From Acidimicrobiaceae bacterium (GTDB lineage: Bacteria; Actinomycetota; Acidimicrobiia; Acidimicrobiales; RAAP-2): a stretch of DNA of 13,234 nucleotides. The translations under genes were made by a program, and so were the position numbers. Where the stretch lies: the NCBI GenBank assembly GCA_003164275.1, contig PLSY01000264.1:1-13234 (forward strand). The letters run 5' to 3'. The stretch's first letter is position 1. The number at the start of each line of letters is the position of its first letter. Positions 6,976-12,719 of this stretch are shown here, in pieces. The notes beneath the pieces were generated by a model that saw nothing but the letters and a program-made list of their open reading frames with translations, searched no databases and had not been told where the DNA came from.

Positions 6976-7410
6976 TCACGACGGTCCCGAGGGGTCCGGT
7001 GCAGGCGGGAGTCGAATGATGGCCACCGTCTTGGTCGGGCTGTCCGGGTCAAACCTGAGCTCGATCGGTCGCTCTGAATCGTCTGGTTCGTCATTGGCCT
7101 CGATGACGAAGGCCGGCTGTTTGCGGGGGACCTCGAGGGCCTGCTGGAGCCCGATGGTGATGCCAGTGAGGATTGCGCCGGTCGTCGACCGTTTCATCCA
7201 GTTGCTGAACCGGAGCGGATCTCTTCCCTCGAAGGACCCGTCTCCGTCCGTGCTCTCCATGGCGTCGGTGCTCGGATCAACGCCTGGGGCCGCGATCTCA
7301 CCCTCGCCCAATCCGACATCCGATACGGGCCCCAGATGAGATTCCGAGTTTTCTGGCGGTGGCCTGTGGCCGACCGGATCGGCCGCCGGATTGGTGTCCA
7401 CGACTTCCAC
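6976..7410 (-). CDS. Small acidic hypothetical protein
   Basis: I do not recognise a named family. The N-terminal half is acidic, Pro/Ser-rich and looks disordered (for example VDTNPAADPVGHRPPPENSE). The C-terminal ~75 residues look folded and under selection. They have an amphipathic segment around NWMKRSTTGAILTGITIGLQ, then an acidic stretch rich in Glu, Asp and Pro (EANDEPDDSERPIELRFDPD), ending in a beta-like TKTVAIIRL. No signal peptide or clear membrane span is visible. The start is uncertain. GTG 7410 (used here), GTG 7401, ATG 7260 and GTG 7488 are all in frame and none has a good ribosome site; 7488 would overlap the regulator's promoter. The frame runs open much further upstream, but there it is only the antisense of the DtxR gene. 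It is divergent from the DtxR-family regulator, so co-regulation is possible but unproven. Confidence 0.6.
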   Translation of the reverse strand: MEVVDTNPAADPVGHRPPPENSESHLGPVSDVGLGEGEIAAPGVDPSTDAMESTDGDGSFEGRDPLRFSNWMKRSTTGAILTGITIGLQQALEVPRKQPAFVIEANDEPDDSERPIELRFDPDSPTKTVAIIRLPPAPDPSGPS

Positions 7411-7479
7411 GGTAGTGGGCGGCTCCAGATCCGAATCCTGTGCCGATTCGGCGGCGGCACGGCTCGGCCGACATTGCCT

Positions 7480-7485
7480 TAGGAT
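7480..7485 (+). promoter_or_regulatory. Candidate -10 box, leaderless promoter of the DtxR-family gene
   Basis: TAGGAT fits TANNNT and ends 7 nt before the GTG at 7493, the spacing expected for a leaderless transcript. No Shine-Dalgarno sequence precedes that GTG. The surrounding TTGCCTTAGGATCACC has only loose resemblance to an IdeR box, so I do not call an operator. Confidence 0.4.
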
Positions 7486-7492
7486 CACCGGT

Positions 7493-8152
7493 GTGCTCGA
7501 CCCCTTCCACCCACCTGTCGAGGAGTACCTCGAGACCATCTTCGCCTTGGAGGAAGAGGGAATCCCTGTCATCCAGGCTCGCCTGGCCGAGCGCCTGAAC
7601 AAAGCCGCCCCGTCGGTTTCGGAGATGCTCGATCGACTGGAAGCCGACGACCTCATCATTCGCACCTCCAGGCGGATTGCCATGACCCCCAAGGGATCGA
7701 GCCTGGCCAAAGGAGTGGTCCGCAAGCACCGTCTGGCTGAGAGGCTCCTCGTAGACATCATCGGTCTCGACTGGGACAAGGCCCATGTCGAAGCCGGACG
7801 ATGGGAGCACGTCATCTCCGACGACGTCGAGGCTCGGCTGGTCATCCTGCTCGACAATCCGACCACCTGTCCCCACGGCAATCCCATTCCCGGAGTCGAG
7901 CCCGTCGGACCCGAGCAGCGAAGCCTGTCCGATGCCAAGCCGGGTGATCGCATCCGCCTGGAGCGCATCACCGAGAGCGTGGAGCACGACTCGGCTTCGC
8001 TGACCTACCTGGGCGACCACGGGCTGACGCCGGGTGCGACGGCCACAATCCAGGCCAAGGCGCCAGATGGGACCCTGACCCTGGTAGTGGGTGGGGCGAC
8101 GATCGCCCTCGGGCCGGCCATGACCAATCGGATGTACGTCGCCTCGGCCTGA
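7493..8152 (+). CDS. DtxR/IdeR-family metal-dependent transcriptional regulator
   Basis: This 219-residue protein aligns along its length with DtxR/IdeR, cytoplasmic repressors that bind DNA as dimers when loaded with Fe2+ or Mn2+. The winged helix spans about residues 8-65 (ARLAERLNKAAPSVSEMLDR at 29-48). The dimerisation/metal domain contains RKHRLAERLLVDIIGLDW (77-94) and EAGRWEHV (100-107), and CPHGNPIPG (126-134) is a family hallmark. A C-terminal SH3-like/FeoA-type domain occupies about 143-219. Metal ligands His79, Glu83, His98, Glu105 and His106 are present. The DtxR Cys102 is Gly102, and the Met10 position is Glu11. I start at GTG 7493 because homology to DtxR begins there; the 34 upstream in-frame codons look non-coding and overlap the divergent gene. 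Likely role: control of metal uptake or storage genes located elsewhere. Confidence 0.9.
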   Translation: MLDPFHPPVEEYLETIFALEEEGIPVIQARLAERLNKAAPSVSEMLDRLEADDLIIRTSRRIAMTPKGSSLAKGVVRKHRLAERLLVDIIGLDWDKAHVEAGRWEHVISDDVEARLVILLDNPTTCPHGNPIPGVEPVGPEQRSLSDAKPGDRIRLERITESVEHDSASLTYLGDHGLTPGATATIQAKAPDGTLTLVVGGATIALGPAMTNRMYVASA

Positions 8153-8164
8153 ATCCAGTTTGGT

Positions 8165-8191
8165 TCAGCACTCACTAGAGTGGAGTGCTAA
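8165..8191. promoter_or_regulatory. CIRCE element (HrcA operator)
   Basis: TCAGCACTC (8165-8173), a 9-nt spacer and GAGTGCTAA (8183-8191) match the CIRCE consensus TTAGCACTC-N9-GAGTGCTAA with one mismatch. It lies 53 bp before hrcA. A TAGAGT hexamer in the spacer (8176-8181) fits a -10 box, so HrcA binding here would cover the promoter. This predicts autoregulated, heat-inducible expression of hrcA and the genes behind it. Confidence 0.93.
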
Positions 8192-8199
8192 CACGAGAG

Positions 8200-8219
8200 C
8201 CGGCTGCTCCGGTAGCCGG
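8200..8219. repeat. Small inverted repeat in the hrcA leader
   Basis: CCGGCT (8200-8205) and AGCCGG (8214-8219) are exact reverse complements separated by 8 nt, between the CIRCE element and the hrcA start. In the transcript this would be a 6-bp hairpin about 25 nt before the ATG. A role is not established. Confidence 0.35.
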
Positions 8220-8244
8220 AAGGGTTGACTGACCACGAGATTCC

Positions 8245-9306
8245 ATGCCCACGACCGACAACAGCCGCACTGAGCCCACCCAAGGTCCTTCCGCGCTCGA
8301 TGCCCGGAAAGCGGCCATCTTGAACGCGGTGGTCACCGAGTACATCGGCTCGGCCCAACCCGTCGGCTCTCAGTACGTCATCGATGCGCCCGGAGTGAAT
8401 GTCTCCTCGGCCACGGTCCGGTCGGACATGGCCGCTTTGGAGCGTGAGGGCTTCCTTGCCCAGCCCCACACCAGTGCCGGACGAATCCCGACCGACAAGG
8501 GCTACCGGTTCTTCGTCGACCACCTGGCCGGGCCCGGGTCTCTCGACCCGGTCGGGCGCCAGCAGGTCCGCCAGTTCTTCGACCATGCCCACGGCGAGAT
8601 CGAGCTGATGCTCGAGCAGACCTCGGGACTGCTCGCAGACTTGACCGACTGCACGGCGATGGTTGTCGGGCCTTCCCATGACTCGGCCGTGGTGCGTTCG
8701 GTCCAGCTCGTCGGACTGGGCTCGCGGCTCGCATTGTTGGTGGTGGTGCTGGCCGACGGTGCCGTCCAGAAGCAGTCGATCGAGTTCGAAGAAGAGGTGT
8801 CTGAGGCGCGTCTGTCAGACGCCGCCCAGATGCTTGCCTCTCACTCTCTCGGGGTGTCCTTGACCGAGGTCCCGTCGGAGGTGCAGACGACCGGGGACGC
8901 GGCGACTGATGCTGTCGTCTCTGTCGGGCTCTCGGGGTTGCGTGGCCTCGGGAGGTCCGACGGCGGCGATCAGCTCTTTGTCGGCGGATCGTCCCGGATG
9001 GCTGCGGCCTTCGACGCCGTGGACACCGTCCGGTCGGTGCTTACCATCCTGGAGCAACAGCTGGTTGTGGTCACCCTCTTGCGGGATATCCTCGACACCG
9101 GACTTTCTGTGGCGATCGGCGCCGAGCATGGCGTCGAGCCCCTGGCCTCTTGCGCCATCGTGGTGATGCCCGTATCGGTCGATGGCGTGGAGGCCGGAAC
9201 GATCGGGCTTCTCGGCCCGACCAGAATGAACTACCCGCTGGCCCTGGCCGCGGCCCGAGTGGTCGGAGACCGTCTCGGTGAGCGTCTGAGCGACGCGGGG
9301 CGATGA
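8245..9306 (+). CDS. hrcA: Heat-inducible transcription repressor HrcA
   Basis: HrcA represses heat-shock genes by binding CIRCE operators, with GroEL normally assisting its folding. The 353-residue length is normal. The N-terminal winged helix is clear. RKAAILNAVVTEYIGSAQPV (21-40) is followed by the recognition region SSATVRSDMAALEREGFLAQ (54-73) and the strongly conserved PHTSAGRIPTDKGYRFFVD (74-92). The rest is the GAF-like dimerisation domain, including near the end a GLLGPTRMNYPLA segment typical of the family. The first ~17 residues are a variable, polar extension. Start ATG 8245 has only a weak ribosome site. A CIRCE element lies just upstream, so the gene is predicted to be autorepressed. 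dnaJ begins 19 bp after the stop, indicating co-transcription. Confidence 0.96.
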   Translation: MPTTDNSRTEPTQGPSALDARKAAILNAVVTEYIGSAQPVGSQYVIDAPGVNVSSATVRSDMAALEREGFLAQPHTSAGRIPTDKGYRFFVDHLAGPGSLDPVGRQQVRQFFDHAHGEIELMLEQTSGLLADLTDCTAMVVGPSHDSAVVRSVQLVGLGSRLALLVVVLADGAVQKQSIEFEEEVSEARLSDAAQMLASHSLGVSLTEVPSEVQTTGDAATDAVVSVGLSGLRGLGRSDGGDQLFVGGSSRMAAAFDAVDTVRSVLTILEQQLVVVTLLRDILDTGLSVAIGAEHGVEPLASCAIVVMPVSVDGVEAGTIGLLGPTRMNYPLALAAARVVGDRLGERLSDAGR

Positions 9307-9325
9307 AGGACTGGAGGCCTGGCTC

Positions 9326-10468
9326 GTGACCAACGCTGATCTCTATGAGGTGCTGGGGGTCGGGAGGGACGCGTCCGACGAAGACCTGAAGCGGGCCTAT
9401 CGGGCGAAGGCCCGCGAGTCCCATCCTGATGCCAACCACGGTGACGCCGACAACGGAGACCGTTTCAAAGAGGTCAGCCTGGCCTACGAGGTTCTAAAGG
9501 ATCCAGAGCGCCGGGCCCGCTATGACCGCTACGGCTCCGAGGGCGTGTTCGGGCCAGCGGCTGGCGGTGCCTCTCCGGGAGATCCGTTCGGCGGTGGGCT
9601 GGGCGACCTGTTCGACGCCTTCTTCAACGGCATGGGCGGCGCGGCCGGAGGGGGCAGGACCCGCCGGGCCGGGCCGACGCCAGGGCCGGACGCGGAGATG
9701 GTGTTGCGGCTCTCCTTCAGAGAGGCCATCTTCGGGGTCCAACAAGAGGTCGAGGTGCAGACGTCCGTCCACTGCGGCACCTGTGAAGGGACAGGGGCGC
9801 AGCCGGGAACCTCCGCCGTGCGCTGCTCGGAGTGCCAAGGGGCGGGCGAACTCCGTCGGGTACGGCAGTCGATCCTCGGACAGGTGATCACCGCCGTGCC
9901 ATGCAACCGATGCCAGGGCACCGGTCAGTCCATCGAGAGCCCATGTGTGGACTGCGGCGGTGAAGGCCGAAGGAACGAGCGCCGCACGCTCACAGTCGAC
10001 ATCCCCGCCGGGGTCGACGAGGGATCGACGCTGAGACTGGCCGGACACGGCCCGGCCGGATTCCGAGGTGGCGCCAACGGGGCGCTGTTCGTGCACATCT
10101 CCGTGACCCCCGACGAGACCTTCGAGCGCTCAGGCGTCGACCTGCATGCGTCGGTCTCGATTCCGCTGACCATGGCCGCTCTCGGAGGAAGCATCGAGTT
10201 CGACACGTTGGATGACACCCGCGAGCTCGCCATCGCCGTCGGAACCCAGACGGGAACGGTCCTCCAACTGAAGCAGTTGGGCGTGCCCAAGCTGCGGGGT
10301 CGTGGCCGGGGTGACCTCTTCGTGCATCTCAGTGTGGAGACGCCCACCGACCTTGACGACCGCCAAAAGGAGCTTCTCTTCTCGTTGGCCGAGGCCCGAA
10401 GAGAAGAGCTCGGAAACGTCCCCCACAGCGAGGGGATCCTCTCCAAGCTGCGGTCGGCCCTCAGCTGA
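9326..10468 (+). CDS. dnaJ: Type I DnaJ co-chaperone
   Basis: DnaJ delivers unfolded clients to DnaK and stimulates its ATPase. All class I domains are present in 380 residues. The J domain (about 5-70) has the HPD triad at 33-35, followed by a Gly/Phe-rich linker (about 72-112). The zinc domain contains four CxxCxGxG repeats: CGTCEGTG (150), CSECQGAG (167), CNRCQGTG (193) and CVDCGGEG (207). The C-terminal substrate-binding domains extend to about 345. Start GTG 9326 is supported by GGAGG (9313-9317) 8 nt upstream. It lies between hrcA and rsmE without dnaK or grpE, the arrangement of the second DnaJ (DnaJ2) in Actinobacteria. It should be controlled by HrcA through the CIRCE site. Confidence 0.96.
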   Translation: MTNADLYEVLGVGRDASDEDLKRAYRAKARESHPDANHGDADNGDRFKEVSLAYEVLKDPERRARYDRYGSEGVFGPAAGGASPGDPFGGGLGDLFDAFFNGMGGAAGGGRTRRAGPTPGPDAEMVLRLSFREAIFGVQQEVEVQTSVHCGTCEGTGAQPGTSAVRCSECQGAGELRRVRQSILGQVITAVPCNRCQGTGQSIESPCVDCGGEGRRNERRTLTVDIPAGVDEGSTLRLAGHGPAGFRGGANGALFVHISVTPDETFERSGVDLHASVSIPLTMAALGGSIEFDTLDDTRELAIAVGTQTGTVLQLKQLGVPKLRGRGRGDLFVHLSVETPTDLDDRQKELLFSLAEARREELGNVPHSEGILSKLRSALS

Positions 10469-10473
10469 GTCCG

Positions 10474-11253
10474 ATGGGGAGCCCCCCCGTCGGCCCCGAC
10501 CGACCTCGGGCTGTCAATCCACAGTTGATGGAGGCCGTGGCGATGGTCTTCGTGGATCAACCGGACTCGCCGGTGCTCGGCTCAGCCGACATCCACCACC
10601 TGGTCGACGTCTTGCGCCTCCGACCCGGAGAACTGGTCATCTCCTGCGATGGAGCGGGGTCGTGGGTGCCGTGTCGAATGGCTGCGGCCGGCACGCCCCG
10701 GGGGTCCAAGGGCCTCGATGCCGGATCCGTATTGGAGGCCGACGGAAACATGTCAGTCGAGCCCATGCCGACACCAGGCATCACCGTTGCCTTCGCCCCG
10801 ACCAAGGGCGACCGACCGGAATGGGTCGTACAGAAGCTGACCGAGCTGGGGGTCGACCGAATCGTGCCCATCCACGCCGCCCGGTCAGTGGTGCGCTGGA
10901 AAGGGGACCGGGCCGACCGAGCCATGGAGAAGCTGGCTCGGGTGGTGCGCGAGGCGTCAGCGCAGTGCCGGCGCACCCACCTGCCCCAAGTCGGCCCGAT
11001 CGTCTCGTTGGACGAGTTGGAGTCCGCGCTCGGCGCTCGTCCGTTGCTCGCCCACCCCGGGGGAGGCTTCCCGTCCCTCGCCCACCCGGTCGTGGCCATC
11101 GGCCCCGAGGGGGGATGGAGCGACGAGGAGCTGGCCGAGTTCGGCCCCGGGGTTGGTCTCGGGCCGAGCATTCTGCGGGCCGAGACAGCCGCGGTGGCCG
11201 CCGCCACCCTCCTCTGCGGGCTTCGGGGCGGTGTTGTCGGAACTCTTGCGTAA
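10474..11253 (+). CDS. rsmE: 16S rRNA (uracil-1498-N3)-methyltransferase RsmE
   Basis: RsmE uses S-adenosylmethionine to methylate N3 of U1498 in 16S rRNA in the decoding region of the 30S subunit. The protein (259 residues) has an N-terminal PUA-like domain, VFVDQPDSPVLGSADIHHLV (25-44), and then the SPOUT domain with its knot. Diagnostic stretches are KLTELGVDRIVPIHAARSVV (121-140), REASAQCRR (159-167), and the SAM-binding knot motifs GPEGGWS (210-216) and LRAETA (234-239). Start ATG 10474 lies 5 bp after the dnaJ stop. A later ATG (residue 19 or 24) is possible because the first ~18 residues are unlike the family. The tight spacing implies co-transcription with hrcA-dnaJ; the hrcA-dnaJ-rsmE order is conserved in Actinobacteria. 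Confidence 0.94.
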   Translation: MGSPPVGPDRPRAVNPQLMEAVAMVFVDQPDSPVLGSADIHHLVDVLRLRPGELVISCDGAGSWVPCRMAAAGTPRGSKGLDAGSVLEADGNMSVEPMPTPGITVAFAPTKGDRPEWVVQKLTELGVDRIVPIHAARSVVRWKGDRADRAMEKLARVVREASAQCRRTHLPQVGPIVSLDELESALGARPLLAHPGGGFPSLAHPVVAIGPEGGWSDEELAEFGPGVGLGPSILRAETAAVAAATLLCGLRGGVVGTLA

Positions 11254-11273
11254 CCACGCTCCGTGAGCGAAAC

Positions 11274-11279
11274 TACACT
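11274..11279 (+). promoter_or_regulatory. Candidate -10 box upstream of the BldD homologue
   Basis: TACACT fits TANNNT and lies in the 147-bp gap between rsmE and the BldD homologue, 121 bp before the latter's ATG. A small dyad CGCTC-CGT-GAGCG (11257-11269) lies just upstream. No good -35 is visible. The gap itself is the main reason to expect a separate promoter here. Confidence 0.25.
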
Positions 11280-11400
11280 CTGTGGCAGGTCCTCCAGGTG
11301 GGGACCGACGAGTGCAGACAGTTTGTGGAGTAGGCACGCGCGCTTTAACCGAGTAGCAATCGGAGCCAAGAGGCTCGGGTTTCCGTCAGCGGAGGTGCAG

Positions 11401-11994
11401 ATGGCAGTGATCGACAAGAGTGCCGACGTACTCGACGAGGACGAGCAGGAAGAGGCGGCCCGGATCGCCTACGCCCGTGCCGTTGGGGCCCGTCTTCGCA
11501 CCATGCGCAAGCAGATGCGCCTGTCGCTGCAGGCTGTCGAGGCCATGTCGGAGCAAGAATTCAAGGCTTCGGTCCTCGGAGCCTACGAGCGGGGGGAGCG
11601 TGCCATCTCGGTTCCCCGGCTCCAGCGCCTGGCCAAGCTCTATGACGTCCCGGTCGACCAACTGCTGCCCCCCGACGGGGCCAACATGACCCGATGGGGC
11701 TCATCGGGGTCCTCGGACGACGTCGTGCCACTCAGCTCCCGTCGTGCCATCCAGGCCAGTGCCGGCAACGACAAGGTGGCCATCGATCTCACCAAGCTCC
11801 ACACCGTGAGTGGTCCCGAGCGGGACCTCCTCCGGCGGTTCCTCAGTATGATCCAGGTGCATCGACAGGACTTCAACGGTCGCATGATCACCATTCGGGC
11901 AGAGGACCTGCGGGCCATCGCCTGCCTCTTTGGGGTCACCCCCGACAGCATGGGCTCGCGGTTGGACGAGCTCGGCCTGCTCGTACACGTTTGA
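11401..11994 (+). CDS. bldD: BldD-like transcriptional regulator with cyclic-di-GMP motif
   Basis: BldD is the cyclic-di-GMP-responsive master repressor of development in Streptomyces. This 197-residue protein matches it in both domains. The XRE-type helix-turn-helix (about 27-90) includes VGARLRTMRKQMRLSLQAVE (28-47) and the recognition region VLGAYERGERAISVPRLQRL (58-77). A Ser-rich linker (about 93-122) leads to the C-terminal domain KVAIDLTKLHTVSGPERDLL (125-144). The ligand signature RxD-X8-RxxD is intact: R155-Q-D157, eight residues, R166-A-E-D169. I start at ATG 11401 because GGAGG (11391-11395) sits 5 nt upstream; the 46 extra in-frame codons upstream do not look like protein. Its TGA shares one base with the ATG of the following gene. 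It sits in the heat-shock/RNA cluster. Targets in this organism are unknown. Confidence 0.92.
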   Translation: MAVIDKSADVLDEDEQEEAARIAYARAVGARLRTMRKQMRLSLQAVEAMSEQEFKASVLGAYERGERAISVPRLQRLAKLYDVPVDQLLPPDGANMTRWGSSGSSDDVVPLSSRRAIQASAGNDKVAIDLTKLHTVSGPERDLLRRFLSMIQVHRQDFNGRMITIRAEDLRAIACLFGVTPDSMGSRLDELGLLVHV

Positions 11995-12290
11995 TGGCCG
12001 CCGTGACTGATCAGATCCACTGGCTGAGTACGAAAGAAGCTGCCGAGCGGCTCGGCATCACCCTTCGTAGCCTGTACCGCTTCATCGACGAGGGCGACCT
12101 GGTGGCCTACAAGTTCGGTCGGGTCATCCGCATCCAAGAAGAGGACGTCGACCACTTCATCGAGGCCAGCCGCATCTCACCGGGGAGCCTCGAGCACCTC
12201 TATCCCGAGGTGAAGGGCAACGCCGGGCCCAACGGAAACGGGCGCCTCGCTGCCGATGCGGACGGCGTGACCGCCTCGGGCGGGGCGTGA
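11994..12290 (+). CDS. Excisionase-family helix-turn-helix DNA-binding protein
   Basis: This is a 98-residue small DNA-binding protein with a MerR/excisionase-type winged helix (HTH_17-like). The core HWLSTKEAAERLGITLRSLY (9-28) is followed by the wing FIDEGDLVAYKFGRVIRIQE (30-49) and DVDHFIEASR (51-60). BldC of Streptomyces has the same kind of fold, but this protein is not clearly its orthologue. The C-terminal tail, SPGSLEHLYPE (62-72) and then a Gly/Ala-rich stretch, is not part of the DNA-binding fold. ATG 11994 overlaps the bldD stop by one base (TGATG), indicating translational coupling; GTG 12003 is an alternative start. No integrase or phage genes are nearby, so a host regulatory role, perhaps together with the BldD protein, is more likely than excision. 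Confidence 0.85.
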   Translation: MAAVTDQIHWLSTKEAAERLGITLRSLYRFIDEGDLVAYKFGRVIRIQEEDVDHFIEASRISPGSLEHLYPEVKGNAGPNGNGRLAADADGVTASGGA

Positions 12291-12296
12291 CGGACA

Positions 12297-12647
12297 ATGG
12301 CTGACTGTCTGTTCTGTGGCATCGTCGCCGGCGACGTCCCGGCCGATGTCGTCCGGAGTGACGAGTTGACCGTGGCCTTTCGGGACATCAACCCGAACGC
12401 GCCGGTCCACGTCCTCGTGGTGCCGAAGAAGCACATCGTCAACGCCGGCCAGGTGACGGCCGATGACGCAGCCGACGTGGCCGCCATGCTCGTGGCGGCG
12501 AAGGCCGTTGCCGACGCTGAGGGCATCGGCGGCGAGGACCGGGGCTACCGGCTGGTCTTCAATGTCGGTTCCGATGCATTGAACTCGGTCCCGCATCTGC
12601 ACCTCCACATGCTCGGCGGCCGGAGCTTCGACTGGCCACCGGGCTGA
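12297..12647 (+). CDS. HIT-family nucleotide-binding hydrolase (HINT-like)
   Basis: This is a 116-residue histidine-triad protein. HINT-branch members hydrolyse purine nucleoside phosphoramidates and aminoacyl-adenylates in the cytoplasm. The N-terminus CLFCGIVAGDVPADVV (4-19) has the Cys-x-x-Cys pair typical of bacterial HINT proteins, followed by AFRDINPNAPVHVLVVPKKH (27-46). The catalytic triad motif is HLHLHML (100-106), with His102 or His104 in the active centre by analogy. Length is normal. ATG 12297 begins 6 bp after the upstream stop, so it is probably co-transcribed with the two regulators. It precedes phoH. The physiological substrate cannot be inferred. Confidence 0.93.
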   Translation: MADCLFCGIVAGDVPADVVRSDELTVAFRDINPNAPVHVLVVPKKHIVNAGQVTADDAADVAAMLVAAKAVADAEGIGGEDRGYRLVFNVGSDALNSVPHLHLHMLGGRSFDWPPG

Positions 12648-12697
12648 GCGAGCGTCGTCCCACCACCAAACCGGGATCGAGACGCCCAGGCCACTGG

Positions 12698-12703
12698 TAC
12701 AGT
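12698..12703 (+). promoter_or_regulatory. Candidate -10 box upstream of phoH
   Basis: TACAGT fits TANNNT in the 72-bp gap between the HIT gene and phoH, 16 bp before the GTG at 12720. The transcript leader would be about 10 nt. No convincing -35 element is seen, so phoH may instead be read through from upstream. Confidence 0.3.
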
Positions 12704-12719
12704 CGGGTCTAGAGCTCAC

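Noticed and set aside
7471..7492. IdeR-box-like sequence before the DtxR-family gene
   Set aside because: Only loose similarity to the 19-bp palindrome consensus and no clear dyad.
7411..7971. Upstream part of the long minus-strand frame that ends at 6976
   Set aside because: It is the antisense of the DtxR-family gene and reads as low-complexity Ser/Arg/Met sequence; only the 3' part is likely coding.
11257..11269. CGCTC/GAGCG dyad as a BldD autoregulatory operator
   Set aside because: Five-bp arms are too short and do not match the known BldD site pattern; kept only as context for the candidate promoter.
10302..11333. Plus-strand frame (343 codons) over dnaJ and rsmE
   Set aside because: Arg/Gly/Pro-rich frame-shifted reading of two confirmed genes.
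11263..11400. 46-codon N-terminal extension of the BldD-like protein
   Set aside because: A strong GGAGG before ATG 11401 and the lack of BldD similarity upstream favour the shorter protein; the extension overlaps the likely promoter and leader.
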